Assembly (NCBI GenBank): GCA_023443095.1
Contig: JAEZVV010000112.1
Location: 7,681-71,680 of the forward strand
DNA from: Pseudomonadota bacterium
GTDB lineage: Bacteria; Pseudomonadota; Gammaproteobacteria; Burkholderiales; Burkholderiaceae_F
Length of the DNA: 64,000 nt
Direction of reading: 5' to 3'
In this document: piece after piece, positions 8,043-16,352 of the stretch
How the letters are laid out: every line of letters begins with the position of its first letter
Position numbering within the stretch: position 1 is the first letter of the stretch
The notes under the pieces: generated by a model
Database searches by the model: none
What the model saw: the letters and a program-made list of their open reading frames with translations, nothing else
What the model was told of the DNA's origin: nothing
Position numbers and translations under genes: made by a program

Positions 8043-11000
8043 ATGAGCAAGGACCTCGCTGCCCGCCTGGGCATCTCCGGCCGCATCGCCTCGTTTTTCG
8101 AGCGCTCGCAGCTCACGCCGCTGCTGGCTCTGCTCGCCATGTTGCTTGGGTTCTTCGCCATCCTGGTCACGCCCAAGGAAGAAGAGCCGCAGATCAACGT
8201 GACCATGGCCAACGTCTTCATCCCCTACCCTGGCGCGGCGGTCGAGGACGTGCAGAACCTCGTCACCATCCCGGCCGAACAGGTGCTCTCGCAGATCACC
8301 GGGATCGAACACGTCTATTCGGTGACCCAGCCCGGCATGGCCGTGCTGACGGTCCAGTTCAAGGTCGGCGAAGACCGCATCGCCTCGCTGGTGCGCCTGC
8401 ACGACACGCTGATGGCCAACTCCGACTGGATACCCAAACACGTGGGCGTGGGCGACTTCATCGTCAAACCCAAGGGCATCGACGACGTTCCGATCGTGAC
8501 CTTGACGCTGCACAGCGCGCGGCCCGAGATCGGCGCCTTCGAGCTGAAGGAAGTGGCGCATTCGCTCGAGATCGATCTGAAGCGGGTCGAAGGCACGCGC
8601 GAAGTGACCACCCTCGGCGGACCGGACTCAGTGGTCCGGGTCACGCTCGACCCCGACCGCATGGGCGCCAATCGTGTGACGGTGGCCGACATCGCGCGCG
8701 CGCTCACCGCCACCAATCTGTCGCTGCCCTCGGGGGCCCTGACCTCGGCCAACCGCAGCGTCGACGTCCGCACCGGCCAGTTTCTGAAAAACGCGGCCGA
8801 CGTCGGCCAACTCGTGGTCGGCACCCGCGGCAGCGGACGCGAAAAGCGGCTGGTGTTCCTGGCCGACGTGGCGCGGGTCAGCGCCGGCGCCGACCAGCCC
8901 ACGAGTTACGTTTGGTACGGAGCCAAGGACGCTCAAGGTCTCTACCAGGAAAGCCCGGCGGTCACGCTTGCGATCAGCAAGAAGGCGGGCGAAAACGCCG
9001 CCAGCGTCGCCGAGGCGGTGCTCAAGCGGGTCGACGAACTGAAGGGCCAGGTGATTCCGGCCGACACCGAAGTCACGGTCACCCGCAACTACGGCGAGAC
9101 CGCGGCCGAAAAAGCCAACCAGCTGATCAAGAAACTGATCTTCGCGACCCTTTCGGTGGTGGTGCTGGTGTGGATGGCGCTCGGCCGGCGCGAGGCGGCG
9201 ATCGTCGGCGCGGCGGTGGTGCTCACGCTCGCTCTGACGCTGTTTGCCAGCTGGGCCTGGGGTTTCACGCTCAACCGGGTCTCGCTCTTCGCTCTGATCT
9301 TCTCGATCGGGATCCTGGTCGACGACGCCATCGTCGTGGTCGAGAACATCCACCGCCGCATGGGCATAGACCACCTTCCCCTGGCGCAGATCATTCCGCG
9401 CGCGGTCGACGAAGTTGGCGGCCCCACCATCCTTGCCACCTTCACCGTGATTGCGGCCCTGCTGCCGATGGCTTTCGTCAGCGGCCTGATGGGGCCCTAC
9501 ATGGCGCCGATCCCGATCAACTCGTCGATGGGCATGGTGATTTCGCTCGCCGTGGCTTTTACCGTCACGCCCTGGCTGGCGGCCAAACTCCTCAAGCCGC
9601 ACAGCGAAGCTCAGCCGCCCGCTCCCGATCGCTTGTCGCAAAAGCTCTCGGCCTTTTTCACTCGCGCGATGGCGCCGTTTGTGGACGAGGCCCGTGGCCG
9701 AGCCAACCGCTGGAAGCTCGCGGGTGGAATCGCCGCCGCGATCGCTCTGTCGGTGGCCCTGGTGCCGATGAAGCTGGTGGTCCTGAAGATGCTGCCCTTC
9801 GACAACAAGAGTGAGTTTCAAGTGGTGCTCGACATGCCTACCGGTACGCCGGTCGAGACCACTGCGGCCGTGCTGCGCGAAATGGCGGGCGAGCTTGCCA
9901 AGGTGCCCGAAGTCACCGATCTGCAGGCCTACGCCGGCCTGTCGGCGCCGATCAACTTCAACGGCCTGGTGCGGCAGTATTACCTGCGCAATACCGGCGA
10001 GCAGGGCGACTTGCAGGTCAATCTCGTCCACAAGAGCCAGCGTCACCGCAAGAGCCACGAGATCGCCGCCAGCGTCGAGCCGATGCTGGCGGCCATCGCC
10101 AAGAAACACGGCGGCGACGTGAAGGTGGTCGAAGTGCCGCCCGGTCCGCCGGTGATGAGCCCGATCGTGGCCGAGATCTACGGCCCCGATTACGCCGCGC
10201 AGGCCCGGCTCGCCAAGGAGGTGCGCAAGGTGTTCGAGGCCACGCCCGACGTGACCGCGATCGACGACACGGTGGTCGATGCGGCCGAACGGATCGTGCT
10301 GCGGGTCGATCCGCAAAAGGCCGCGCTCTACGGCATTCCGGTCGCCGATGTGGCGCAGATGGCGCGGCTCGCTCTCGGCCCTGCCGACGTCACCGCGGTG
10401 CACGACGGCGTGAGCAAATACACGGTGCCGGTCCGGGTCGGCCTGGCCGACAGCGCCAAGGGTTCGCTCGACGCTCTGCTCAATCTGCGGGTGCGCGGCC
10501 AGGACGCGGGCGGCAAGAGTTTCGAAGTCGCTCTTGCCGAACTGGTGGTGCCGGTCAAGCTGACTCGCGAACAAGTCATCTGGCGCAAGGACTTGCAGCC
10601 CGTCGTCTACGTTTTCGGCGACGTGGCGGGCGGCAAGGGCAAGACCGACTCGCCGCTCTACGGCATGTTCGAGATGCGCGGCAAGATCGCCGAGATCGAC
10701 GTGCCGGGCGGTTTGAGCCTGACCGAGCGCTGGATCACCCCCCCGGGCGACCGCTACTCGGGCTTCTCGCTCAAGTGGGACGGCGAGTGGCAGATCACCT
10801 ACGAGACCTTCCGCGACATGGGCGCTGCCTACGGCGTGGGCCTGATCCTGATCTACCTGCTGGTGGTCGCCCAGTTCCGCTCGTATGTCACGCCGCTCGT
10901 GATCATGGCGCCGATCCCGCTCACCATCATCGGCGTGATGCCAGGGCATGCTCTGCTCGGCGCGCAGTTCACCGCAACCTCGATGATCGGGATGATTGCC

Positions 11001-11312
11001 CTGGCCGGCATCATCGTGCGCAACTCGATTCTGCTGGTCGACTTCATCAACGAAGAGCTGAAGTCCGGCGTTGCCTTCTCGCAGGCGGTGATCAACGCCG
11101 CCGCGGCGCGCGCCAAGCCGATCGTGCTGACCGCGGTGGCGGCGATGCTGGGCGCGCTGTTCATCCTCGACGATCCCATCTTCAACGGCCTGGCGATCGC
11201 GCTGCTGTTTGGCATCTTCGTCTCGACCGCCCTGACCTTGATCGTGATCCCCGTTCTTTATTACGCCATCAACCGCCACCGGGTCGCCAAGCTGATCGGC
11301 GGCGACCAGTAA
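8043..11312 (+). CDS. RND efflux transporter permease
   Basis: The 1,089-residue product is full length for the family. It shows an N-terminal cytoplasmic segment, TM1, a large periplasmic loop with PYPGAAVEDV near the start as in HAE/HME pumps, the middle TM bundle (FSIGILVDDAIVVVENIHRRM with the paired Asp of the proton relay), a second periplasmic loop and the C-terminal TM bundle (GIIVRNSILLVDFINEEL). Acidic residues in the DDAIVVVEN helix are the proton-relay signature. The N-terminal third (VGVGDFIVKPKGIDDVPIV) is of the type seen in AcrB/VexF-like pumps without assigned drugs rather than classic CzcA. The substrate is unknown. The CsoR-type control makes a metal, sulfur or electrophile stress substrate plausible. 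Confidence 0.92.
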   Translation: MSKDLAARLGISGRIASFFERSQLTPLLALLAMLLGFFAILVTPKEEEPQINVTMANVFIPYPGAAVEDVQNLVTIPAEQVLSQITGIEHVYSVTQPGMAVLTVQFKVGEDRIASLVRLHDTLMANSDWIPKHVGVGDFIVKPKGIDDVPIVTLTLHSARPEIGAFELKEVAHSLEIDLKRVEGTREVTTLGGPDSVVRVTLDPDRMGANRVTVADIARALTATNLSLPSGALTSANRSVDVRTGQFLKNAADVGQLVVGTRGSGREKRLVFLADVARVSAGADQPTSYVWYGAKDAQGLYQESPAVTLAISKKAGENAASVAEAVLKRVDELKGQVIPADTEVTVTRNYGETAAEKANQLIKKLIFATLSVVVLVWMALGRREAAIVGAAVVLTLALTLFASWAWGFTLNRVSLFALIFSIGILVDDAIVVVENIHRRMGIDHLPLAQIIPRAVDEVGGPTILATFTVIAALLPMAFVSGLMGPYMAPIPINSSMGMVISLAVAFTVTPWLAAKLLKPHSEAQPPAPDRLSQKLSAFFTRAMAPFVDEARGRANRWKLAGGIAAAIALSVALVPMKLVVLKMLPFDNKSEFQVVLDMPTGTPVETTAAVLREMAGELAKVPEVTDLQAYAGLSAPINFNGLVRQYYLRNTGEQGDLQVNLVHKSQRHRKSHEIAASVEPMLAAIAKKHGGDVKVVEVPPGPPVMSPIVAEIYGPDYAAQARLAKEVRKVFEATPDVTAIDDTVVDAAERIVLRVDPQKAALYGIPVADVAQMARLALGPADVTAVHDGVSKYTVPVRVGLADSAKGSLDALLNLRVRGQDAGGKSFEVALAELVVPVKLTREQVIWRKDLQPVVYVFGDVAGGKGKTDSPLYGMFEMRGKIAEIDVPGGLSLTERWITPPGDRYSGFSLKWDGEWQITYETFRDMGAAYGVGLILIYLLVVAQFRSYVTPLVIMAPIPLTIIGVMPGHALLGAQFTATSMIGMIALAGIIVRNSILLVDFINEELKSGVAFSQAVINAAAARAKPIVLTAVAAMLGALFILDDPIFNGLAIALLFGIFVSTALTLIVIPVLYYAINRHRVAKLIGGDQ

Positions 11313-11329
11313 ATCCAGGGAGTCTAAAA

Positions 11330-11554
11330 ATGACAGTTGAACGCTACATCCGCATCATCGCCGGCCTCTTCGTCGCGATTTCCGTCTCGCTCGGAGCGCC
11401 GGCCAGCCCGCTGTTCGTGTCGCAGTGGTTCCTCGCCTTCACCCTGTTCGTGGGTCTGAACCTGTTCCAGTTCGGATTCTCGAACTTCTGCCCGCTTGCC
11501 ATCATTCTCAAGAAGCTGGGCGTCAAGGAGAGCGCGCTTGCCTGCCAGCGCTGA
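11330..11554 (+). CDS. DUF2892 (YgaP-type) small membrane protein
   Basis: The 74-residue product has two transmembrane helices (IIAGLFVAISVSLG and FLAFTLFVGLNLFQFGF) followed by the SNFCPLAIILKKLG segment typical of DUF2892 proteins, including the conserved Cys-Pro after the second helix. In other bacteria this domain occurs alone or fused to rhodanese (YgaP) and often sits beside sulfur or metal stress genes. Here it lies 17 bp after the pump gene and its 3' end overlaps the repressor gene by 17 bp. The single conserved Cys could carry a persulfide, but that is inference. Confidence 0.85.
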   Translation: MTVERYIRIIAGLFVAISVSLGAPASPLFVSQWFLAFTLFVGLNLFQFGFSNFCPLAIILKKLGVKESALACQR

Positions 11555-11840
11555 AGACCTGCCCGGCAAAGCCGACGATCCGGCCTCGCTGCGGCGGGAC
11601 CTGGTCCTGCGTCTGAAGCGGGTCGAGGGCCAGGTGCGCGGCGTGCAGGCGATGATCGAACGCAACGCCGATTGCGAAGACATCGCCCAGCAGCTTGCCG
11701 CGGCGCGCAAGGCGCTCGACCGCGCTTTTTTCCAACTGATGGCCTGCGCGATCGAACACGGCGAAATGTCGACCGCCCCCGGCGAGACCGATTCCGAGCG
11801 CGTGCACCGCATCACCCGCGCGTTGGCCAAACTCGCCTGA
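11538..11840 (+). CDS. CsoR/FrmR-family metal- or sulfur-sensing repressor
   Basis: From TTG 11538 the product has 100 residues. AAGGAG at 11525-11530 is correctly placed for this TTG, and no ATG or GTG in frame fits the family length. The core RLKRVEGQVRGVQAMIE and NADCEDIAQQLAAARKALDRAFFQLMAC is diagnostic for the all-helical CsoR/RcnR/FrmR/CstR family. The first sensor Cys is Cys46. The usual next ligands, at +25 and +29 from that Cys, are Ala and Gly; instead Cys70 is at +24 and His74 at +28. The ligand set therefore differs from classic Cu(I) CsoR and also from the +29 Cys of CstR. It most likely represses its own operon through the palindrome at 6909. Confidence 0.9.
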   Translation: MPASAEDLPGKADDPASLRRDLVLRLKRVEGQVRGVQAMIERNADCEDIAQQLAAARKALDRAFFQLMACAIEHGEMSTAPGETDSERVHRITRALAKLA

Positions 11841-11940
11841 AGCACCCGTTTCGGGGGCGGAAACGCGGTTTTCCCGCTTTCGCGCCCGCGATGGGAGCTT
11901 CCACGCTAAAGCTTGGGGGCGGATCGGCCGATAAGGCGGT

Positions 11941-12258
11941 ATGGCGATCCTCGTCCGCTCCGCTTTGCTGCTGCTTGTCGGTCTGGCCGGCGTCACTGCG
12001 CTGGCGGGTGAAACGCGCCGGGCGCGCGCCGAGTTCCAGGTGAGTGTGGTGGTGCTGCCGCAATGCCGCGTGGGTGGGGCGGCACCGGACTGCCGCCATG
12101 TGGTCGGGCGCGACTTGCAAGTGGTCCAGGCGGTGGGCGGTCCGTCGATGGCGCCGACTTTGTTGTTGCTCCGCAACACGCCTTCCGCGCCGTCGACATC
12201 GGCCCCGCTCGGCTTGTCCGAGCGGGGGGCGGTCCGAAGGCTCTTGATCCGCTTCTGA
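11941..12258 (+). CDS. small secreted protein of unknown function next to the pilus cluster
   Basis: The reading frame encodes 105 residues with a plausible signal peptide (RSALLLLVGLAGVTALAG) and a short mature part containing two Cys residues (PQCRV and PDCRH), which could form a disulfide. The strand-like EFQVSVVVLPQCRV resembles the opening of a spore-coat-U domain (which here reads SFDVTANVVASCSV in the next gene), so this may be a shortened or decayed pilin-like protein. The C-terminus is Ser/Pro/Leu-rich and ends without a family feature. It lies 97 bp upstream of the first pilin gene on the same strand. Coding status is moderately likely. Confidence 0.5.
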   Translation: MAILVRSALLLLVGLAGVTALAGETRRARAEFQVSVVVLPQCRVGGAAPDCRHVVGRDLQVVQAVGGPSMAPTLLLLRNTPSAPSTSAPLGLSERGAVRRLLIRF

Positions 12259-12355
12259 TCCGCTCTTGAAGTTTGCGATTCCGGTGGGCTCGATTCAGGG
12301 TTTGAGCTTATAAACGGAGGCCCAATACCACTCAATCGGGTTATCGGAGCCGAAA

Positions 12356-12835
12356 TTGAAAACTTTAGGAAAAATCGCAGTGGCCGTCCTGGGCGCCCTG
12401 GGTGTCGTGAATGCGGCTCAGGCCGCGAACGCAACAGCCAGCTTTGACGTCACCGCCAATGTGGTGGCGTCCTGCTCCGTGAGCGGAACGACCATGGCGT
12501 TTGGGACCTACAGCCCCGCCGCTGCGGCCAACGGAACGTCCACCCTGACGGTGACCTGCACCAACGGCTCGGCCTACACGGTGAAGCTCAGCTCGGCCTC
12601 CGGCTTCAAGATGGCCCACGAGACGGACACGGCCAACCTCCTCGCCTACAAGATCTATTCCGACTCGGGCCGCACCACGGACGTGAGCGGAGCGACGCCG
12701 ATCGCCATCCCGGGCACCTTGCCGGGCACGGGTCTGGCCCAGTCGATCCCGCTGTACGGCCAGATCCCCGCCGGCACGACCTCGGTCAAGGCCGGCAACT
12801 ACAAGGACACCGTCACGGTCACGGTGGCGTATTAA
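12356..12835 (+). CDS. spore coat U domain pilin, major subunit candidate (CsuA/B-like)
   Basis: The product has 159 residues starting with TTG 12356; GGAG at 12346-12349 is well placed and no in-frame ATG precedes the signal peptide (KTLGKIAVAVLGALGVVNAAQA). The mature part follows the spore-coat-U plan: an N-terminal donor strand (ATASFDVTANVVASCSV), MAFGTYSP, a TLTVTCTNGSAYTVKL strand pair with the second Cys, and a C-terminal PLYGQIPAG..VKAGNYKDTVTVTVAY edge strand. In archaic chaperone-usher pili the first gene encodes the fibre-forming subunit, assembled by donor-strand exchange at the outer membrane. The rare start codon would lower translation, which is odd for a major subunit. Confidence 0.87.
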   Translation: MKTLGKIAVAVLGALGVVNAAQAANATASFDVTANVVASCSVSGTTMAFGTYSPAAAANGTSTLTVTCTNGSAYTVKLSSASGFKMAHETDTANLLAYKIYSDSGRTTDVSGATPIAIPGTLPGTGLAQSIPLYGQIPAGTTSVKAGNYKDTVTVTVAY

Positions 12836-12842
12836 GCGCCCG

Positions 12843-13325
12843 GTGCTGCTGCGATGGGTCTGCGCCCTGGGCGCAGCCGCCGCCTTGTCGTCGGCGGGAG
12901 CGGCCTCTTCCACGGCCACGCTGGCCGTGAGTTCCCAGGTGGCGCTTGCCTGCGCGATTGCCGTTGACCGGGTCGACTTCGGCGGGATTCCTGCCGTGCG
13001 GACCGTCAACGTCGATCGCGTCGGTGCGGTCAGGGTCGAGTGCACCAGCGGCGTGCCGTGGCAGATCGGCATGTCGCTGGGCGCCAATCGCAGCGGCAAC
13101 CAGCGCCGCATGCGCCATGTCGCCCTCGGCGGTGTCTGGCTCAACTACGAGCTCTATCGCGATGCCGCGTATTCGCAGGTTTGGCGCGATACCCCTCCCA
13201 CGCGGGTGCAGGGGGTGGGCATGGGAGCGGTGCAGACCGTGAGCCTTTACTCACGCCTGCCCGCCGACCAGACGCCGCCCGTCGGCACGTACATCGACAC
13301 GGTGACCGCCACCATCCGCTACTGA
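12843..13325 (+). CDS. spore coat U domain pilin, second subunit
   Basis: The product has 160 residues from GTG 12843, with a signal peptide (RWVCALGAAAALSSAGA), donor-strand-like SSTATLAVSSQVALACAI, FGGIPA, a VECTSGVPWQIGMSLGAN strand with the second Cys and the terminal PVGTYIDTVTATIRY edge strand. Compared with the first pilin it has an inserted basic loop (NRSGNQRRMRHV). It probably serves as a minor or adaptor subunit, as CsuA or CsuB do in the A. baumannii Csu pilus. The gene begins 7 bp after the first pilin stop and ends 7 bp before the chaperone gene. Confidence 0.85.
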   Translation: MLLRWVCALGAAAALSSAGAASSTATLAVSSQVALACAIAVDRVDFGGIPAVRTVNVDRVGAVRVECTSGVPWQIGMSLGANRSGNQRRMRHVALGGVWLNYELYRDAAYSQVWRDTPPTRVQGVGMGAVQTVSLYSRLPADQTPPVGTYIDTVTATIRY

Positions 13326-13332
13326 GCAGTTC

Positions 13333-14034
13333 ATGAAGTTCAAGTCTCATCGGGGTGGGCGCCGCTTTCTGGCGCTGGTGTCGGCCGTGTTGGCCGGCTT
13401 GGTCTCGACTGCGGTGCAGGCGGGGTCGTTCACGGTTTCGCCGGTGCGCATCGAGATCGCGATGCCGCGCAAGGCAGCTGCGGTCGAGGTCGAAAACAAC
13501 GGCGACCGACCGGCGCAGATCCAGGTCGAACGCTTTCAGTGGCAGCGCGACAACGGCGCCGACGACGAACTCCTGCCGACCGAGGACTACATCGTTACCC
13601 CGCCCATCGTCAGTCTCCAGCCGGGGCAGCGGCAGATCCTGCGGGTGATGTTCCTCAAGCCGCTCGATCCTCGGCGCGAAGCCACCTACCGCCTGATCCT
13701 GCAGGAGACTCCGCTCAACGACCCGCCGCCCAACACCATTGCGACCGTGTTGCGCCTGTCCCTGCCCGTGTTCGTCACGCCTGCGGGAGCCAAAAGCGAG
13801 CTGGTCTGGTCGCAGCAGTGGCGCGACGGCAAGCCCGCCCTGGCAGCGGAGAACCGCGGCACGGCGCACGCCTTCATTGTCGGGGTGAAAACGCCGGAGG
13901 GGGGCAAGCTGCCGCCCACGGGTTACATCCTGCCGGGCGAAACTCGCTCGTGGTTCTTGGAGTCCGCGGCACCGGAGCGACTTGTCGTCCAGTTGCGTGA
14001 CGGCACCGAGGCGAGCGCTGCGGTTTCCCGATGA
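13333..14034 (+). CDS. periplasmic pilus chaperone (PapD/CsuC-like)
   Basis: The product has 233 residues with an Arg-rich signal peptide, then the N-terminal Ig domain: GSFTVSPVRIEIAMPRKAAAVEVENNGDRPAQIQVERFQW, the proline-rich PPIVSLQPGQRQILRVMF strand (subunit-binding G1 region) and YRLILQE. A smaller second Ig domain follows (LSLPVFVTPAG, WFLESAAP). The short F1-G1 loop is typical of archaic-class chaperones. It binds unfolded pilins in the periplasm, completes their fold by donor-strand complementation and delivers them to the usher. Its last codons overlap the usher start by 4 bp (ATGA), so translation is coupled. Confidence 0.92.
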   Translation: MKFKSHRGGRRFLALVSAVLAGLVSTAVQAGSFTVSPVRIEIAMPRKAAAVEVENNGDRPAQIQVERFQWQRDNGADDELLPTEDYIVTPPIVSLQPGQRQILRVMFLKPLDPRREATYRLILQETPLNDPPPNTIATVLRLSLPVFVTPAGAKSELVWSQQWRDGKPALAAENRGTAHAFIVGVKTPEGGKLPPTGYILPGETRSWFLESAAPERLVVQLRDGTEASAAVSR

Positions 14035-16352
14035 GCCGCCTGGCTCTATGCCTCTTGCTCCTGCTGCTCGCGCTCGGTGCGCCGGCGCAGGCGGCGCCGG
14101 TGCCGCTGGTGGTCGAGTTGAGCCTCAACGGCGAAACACGCGGAGCGGTGCTGCTGCTGGAGGAGGACGAGCGGTTTTTCATCGATGCGGCCGACGCCCG
14201 CGCCTGGCGCTTGCGCGTGCCGGAAGCCGGCCACATCAGCTATCAGGGGCGCAGCTTCCTGGCGCTCGACTCGATATATGCGCGGATCGAGAGTCTGGAC
14301 CGGAGCAGCCTGCGCCTGGAGCTGAGAGTTCCGGCCGACGCTTTCGAAGCCAGCCGTGCCAGCATCGGTCCCAACGAATACCCGCTCACTCCGGCGGTCT
14401 GGGGCGGCTATGCGAGCTACGACCTGGTCGGCACGCGGTCGGGCGGACGCAGCGGCATCGACGGCGCCCTCCAACTGGCGGGTTTTTCGCCTTACGGCGG
14501 GCTCGACACCACGCTCGTCAAGCGCAACGTCTGGGCGAGCGATGGTGCCGACGGCGACCTGCAGCGCTACTCGACGACCTACCGACGCGACTGGGCCGAA
14601 CTCATGAGTTCGGTCGAAGTCGGCGACACCTTCAGTCGCGCCAGTGCTAACACCCGCGCGCTGAGGGTGGGCGGACTGTGGTTCGGCACCAACTTCAACC
14701 TGCGGCCGGGTTTCATCTCCCAGCCCCTGCCGTCGTTCACCGGTCAGGCCAGCCTGCCGTCGACGGTGCAGGTCTTCGTCAACAACCAGTTGCGCGCAGT
14801 GACCGAAGTTCCGGCCGGCCCCTTCCATCTCGACAATGTGCCGGTGATCAATGGGGCGGGCGACGCGCGTCTGGTGGTGCGCGACGCGCTGGGTCGGGAG
14901 TCCGTCGTCAATGCCAGCTTTTATTCCACCAGCGGCCTGCTTGCGCCCGGGCTCAGCCAGTATTCGGTGGCCCTGGGCCGGCTGCGGCGCGACGGGTTGT
15001 ACGGCGAGCCGGATTACGGCCCGGTTTATGGCGCGGCCAGCTTCCGGCGCGGCTTGAGCCGCAGCCTGACGGTCGAGGCCTCCGCCGAGTTCGAGGCGAG
15101 CCGGGCGGCGCTGGTGGGAATGGCGATGGACTTCGCCCTGCCTCTGGGCGAGATGGAGCTGGCCTGGGCGGCGGCCGATCCGCGCGCCGCCGATGGCGGT
15201 TCGCCGCGCGGCCGGGTGGCCGCGGGCTACAGCTACCAGGACTGGCTGAGCGCGGTGAGTTTTCGATACGAACGTGCGGCCTCGGGCATGGTGGTGCCGG
15301 GCGATCTTGATCCGCAGCTGGCGCAGCGAAGCTTGCTGACCGCCTCGGCCTCGCGCCGCTTCACCGAGAGGACCAGCCTCGGCGCGGCCTGGATTTCGGC
15401 CCAGGCGCAGGATGGCCGCTCGTTGCGAACCGCCAACCTGTCGGCGACGGTGGCTCTGCAGCGCCGCATCAACCTGCTGTTCTCGCTCAACCGCGTGAGC
15501 GACGGGCTGTCGGCGCGGCGCAGCGCCCAGGTTCTGCTGAGCGTACCGCTCGGCCCCAGCGTCTATGCCACGGCCAGCGTCGAAGCCGGCAGCCAGCCGC
15601 GGCAGACGCTCGCGGCGCAGCAGTCGCCGCCTTTGGGCGAAGGCTGGGGCTGGCGCCTGGGTACGGCTCACGATTCGAGCGGCACCCGCGCCGATGCGGG
15701 CCTGATCGCGCAGCTGCCGGCGGCCACGCTGCAGGTCGAAGCGAACCAACAGCCGGGCCTGGGCGCGTCGGTCCGGGCGCAGGCGCAGGGCAGCGTGGCC
15801 TGGATCGGTCATCGGCTGACCGCGATGCGCCAGGTCTCCGATGCCTTTGCCTGGGTCGACATCCCCGGCGCGGCCGAGGTGCCGGTCTTGCTCAACAATC
15901 AGCCGGTGGGGCGCACCGACGCCGACGGCCGCCTGCTGGTGCCGCGGCTGATGTCCTACGTGCCGAGCGAGATAAAGCTCGATGTCACCGGCCTGCCGCC
16001 CGACGCCGAAATCGAGCCCGGCCGCGAGCGGGTCGTGGTGGTGCCGCCAGCGCGCACCGCGGTGCGGGCCGAGCTGGGGGTGCGGCGGGTGGCGGCGGCG
16101 ATCGTGCGCGTCGTCGGGGCCGACGGCCAGCCGGTTCCGGCGGGCGCCGCGGTGGAGATCGAACACGAAGGCCAAAGCACCAGCGTCGCCGGCAAGGGCG
16201 AGTTCTATGTGAGCGGTGCGCCGGGGCCGCGGCGAGCCAAGCTCAGCTGGCGCGGCCAGGGTTGCACCGTCGATTTCGATTTGCCGCCTGCGCCCGCGGG
16301 CCAGGCGTATTCACAACTGGGACCGTATCCATGCGTCACCTTGCCGCGCTGA
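14031..16352 (+). CDS. outer-membrane usher (FimD/PapC/CsuD-like)
   Basis: The product has 773 residues with a signal peptide (ALCLLLLLLALGAPAQA), an N-terminal subunit-targeting domain, the long 24-strand barrel (about 130-650) containing the plug (LPSFTGQASLPSTVQVFVNNQLRAVTEVPAGPFHLDNVPVINGAG) and C-terminal domains. The GPFHLDNVP and DALGRES segments are family hallmarks. It is shorter than classic FimD (about 850) and matches the archaic Csu type. It forms the outer-membrane pore through which pilins are polymerised. The pilin gene that follows overlaps its 3' end by 22 bp. Confidence 0.92.
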   Translation: MSRLALCLLLLLLALGAPAQAAPVPLVVELSLNGETRGAVLLLEEDERFFIDAADARAWRLRVPEAGHISYQGRSFLALDSIYARIESLDRSSLRLELRVPADAFEASRASIGPNEYPLTPAVWGGYASYDLVGTRSGGRSGIDGALQLAGFSPYGGLDTTLVKRNVWASDGADGDLQRYSTTYRRDWAELMSSVEVGDTFSRASANTRALRVGGLWFGTNFNLRPGFISQPLPSFTGQASLPSTVQVFVNNQLRAVTEVPAGPFHLDNVPVINGAGDARLVVRDALGRESVVNASFYSTSGLLAPGLSQYSVALGRLRRDGLYGEPDYGPVYGAASFRRGLSRSLTVEASAEFEASRAALVGMAMDFALPLGEMELAWAAADPRAADGGSPRGRVAAGYSYQDWLSAVSFRYERAASGMVVPGDLDPQLAQRSLLTASASRRFTERTSLGAAWISAQAQDGRSLRTANLSATVALQRRINLLFSLNRVSDGLSARRSAQVLLSVPLGPSVYATASVEAGSQPRQTLAAQQSPPLGEGWGWRLGTAHDSSGTRADAGLIAQLPAATLQVEANQQPGLGASVRAQAQGSVAWIGHRLTAMRQVSDAFAWVDIPGAAEVPVLLNNQPVGRTDADGRLLVPRLMSYVPSEIKLDVTGLPPDAEIEPGRERVVVVPPARTAVRAELGVRRVAAAIVRVVGADGQPVPAGAAVEIEHEGQSTSVAGKGEFYVSGAPGPRRAKLSWRGQGCTVDFDLPPAPAGQAYSQLGPYPCVTLPR

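Noticed and set aside
8628..11279. An 883-codon open frame on the minus strand opposite the RND pump gene
   Set aside because: It is extremely rich in His, Arg, Asp and Gly, has no recognisable domain and mirrors the GC-biased codons of a clear RND pump. It is a shadow frame.
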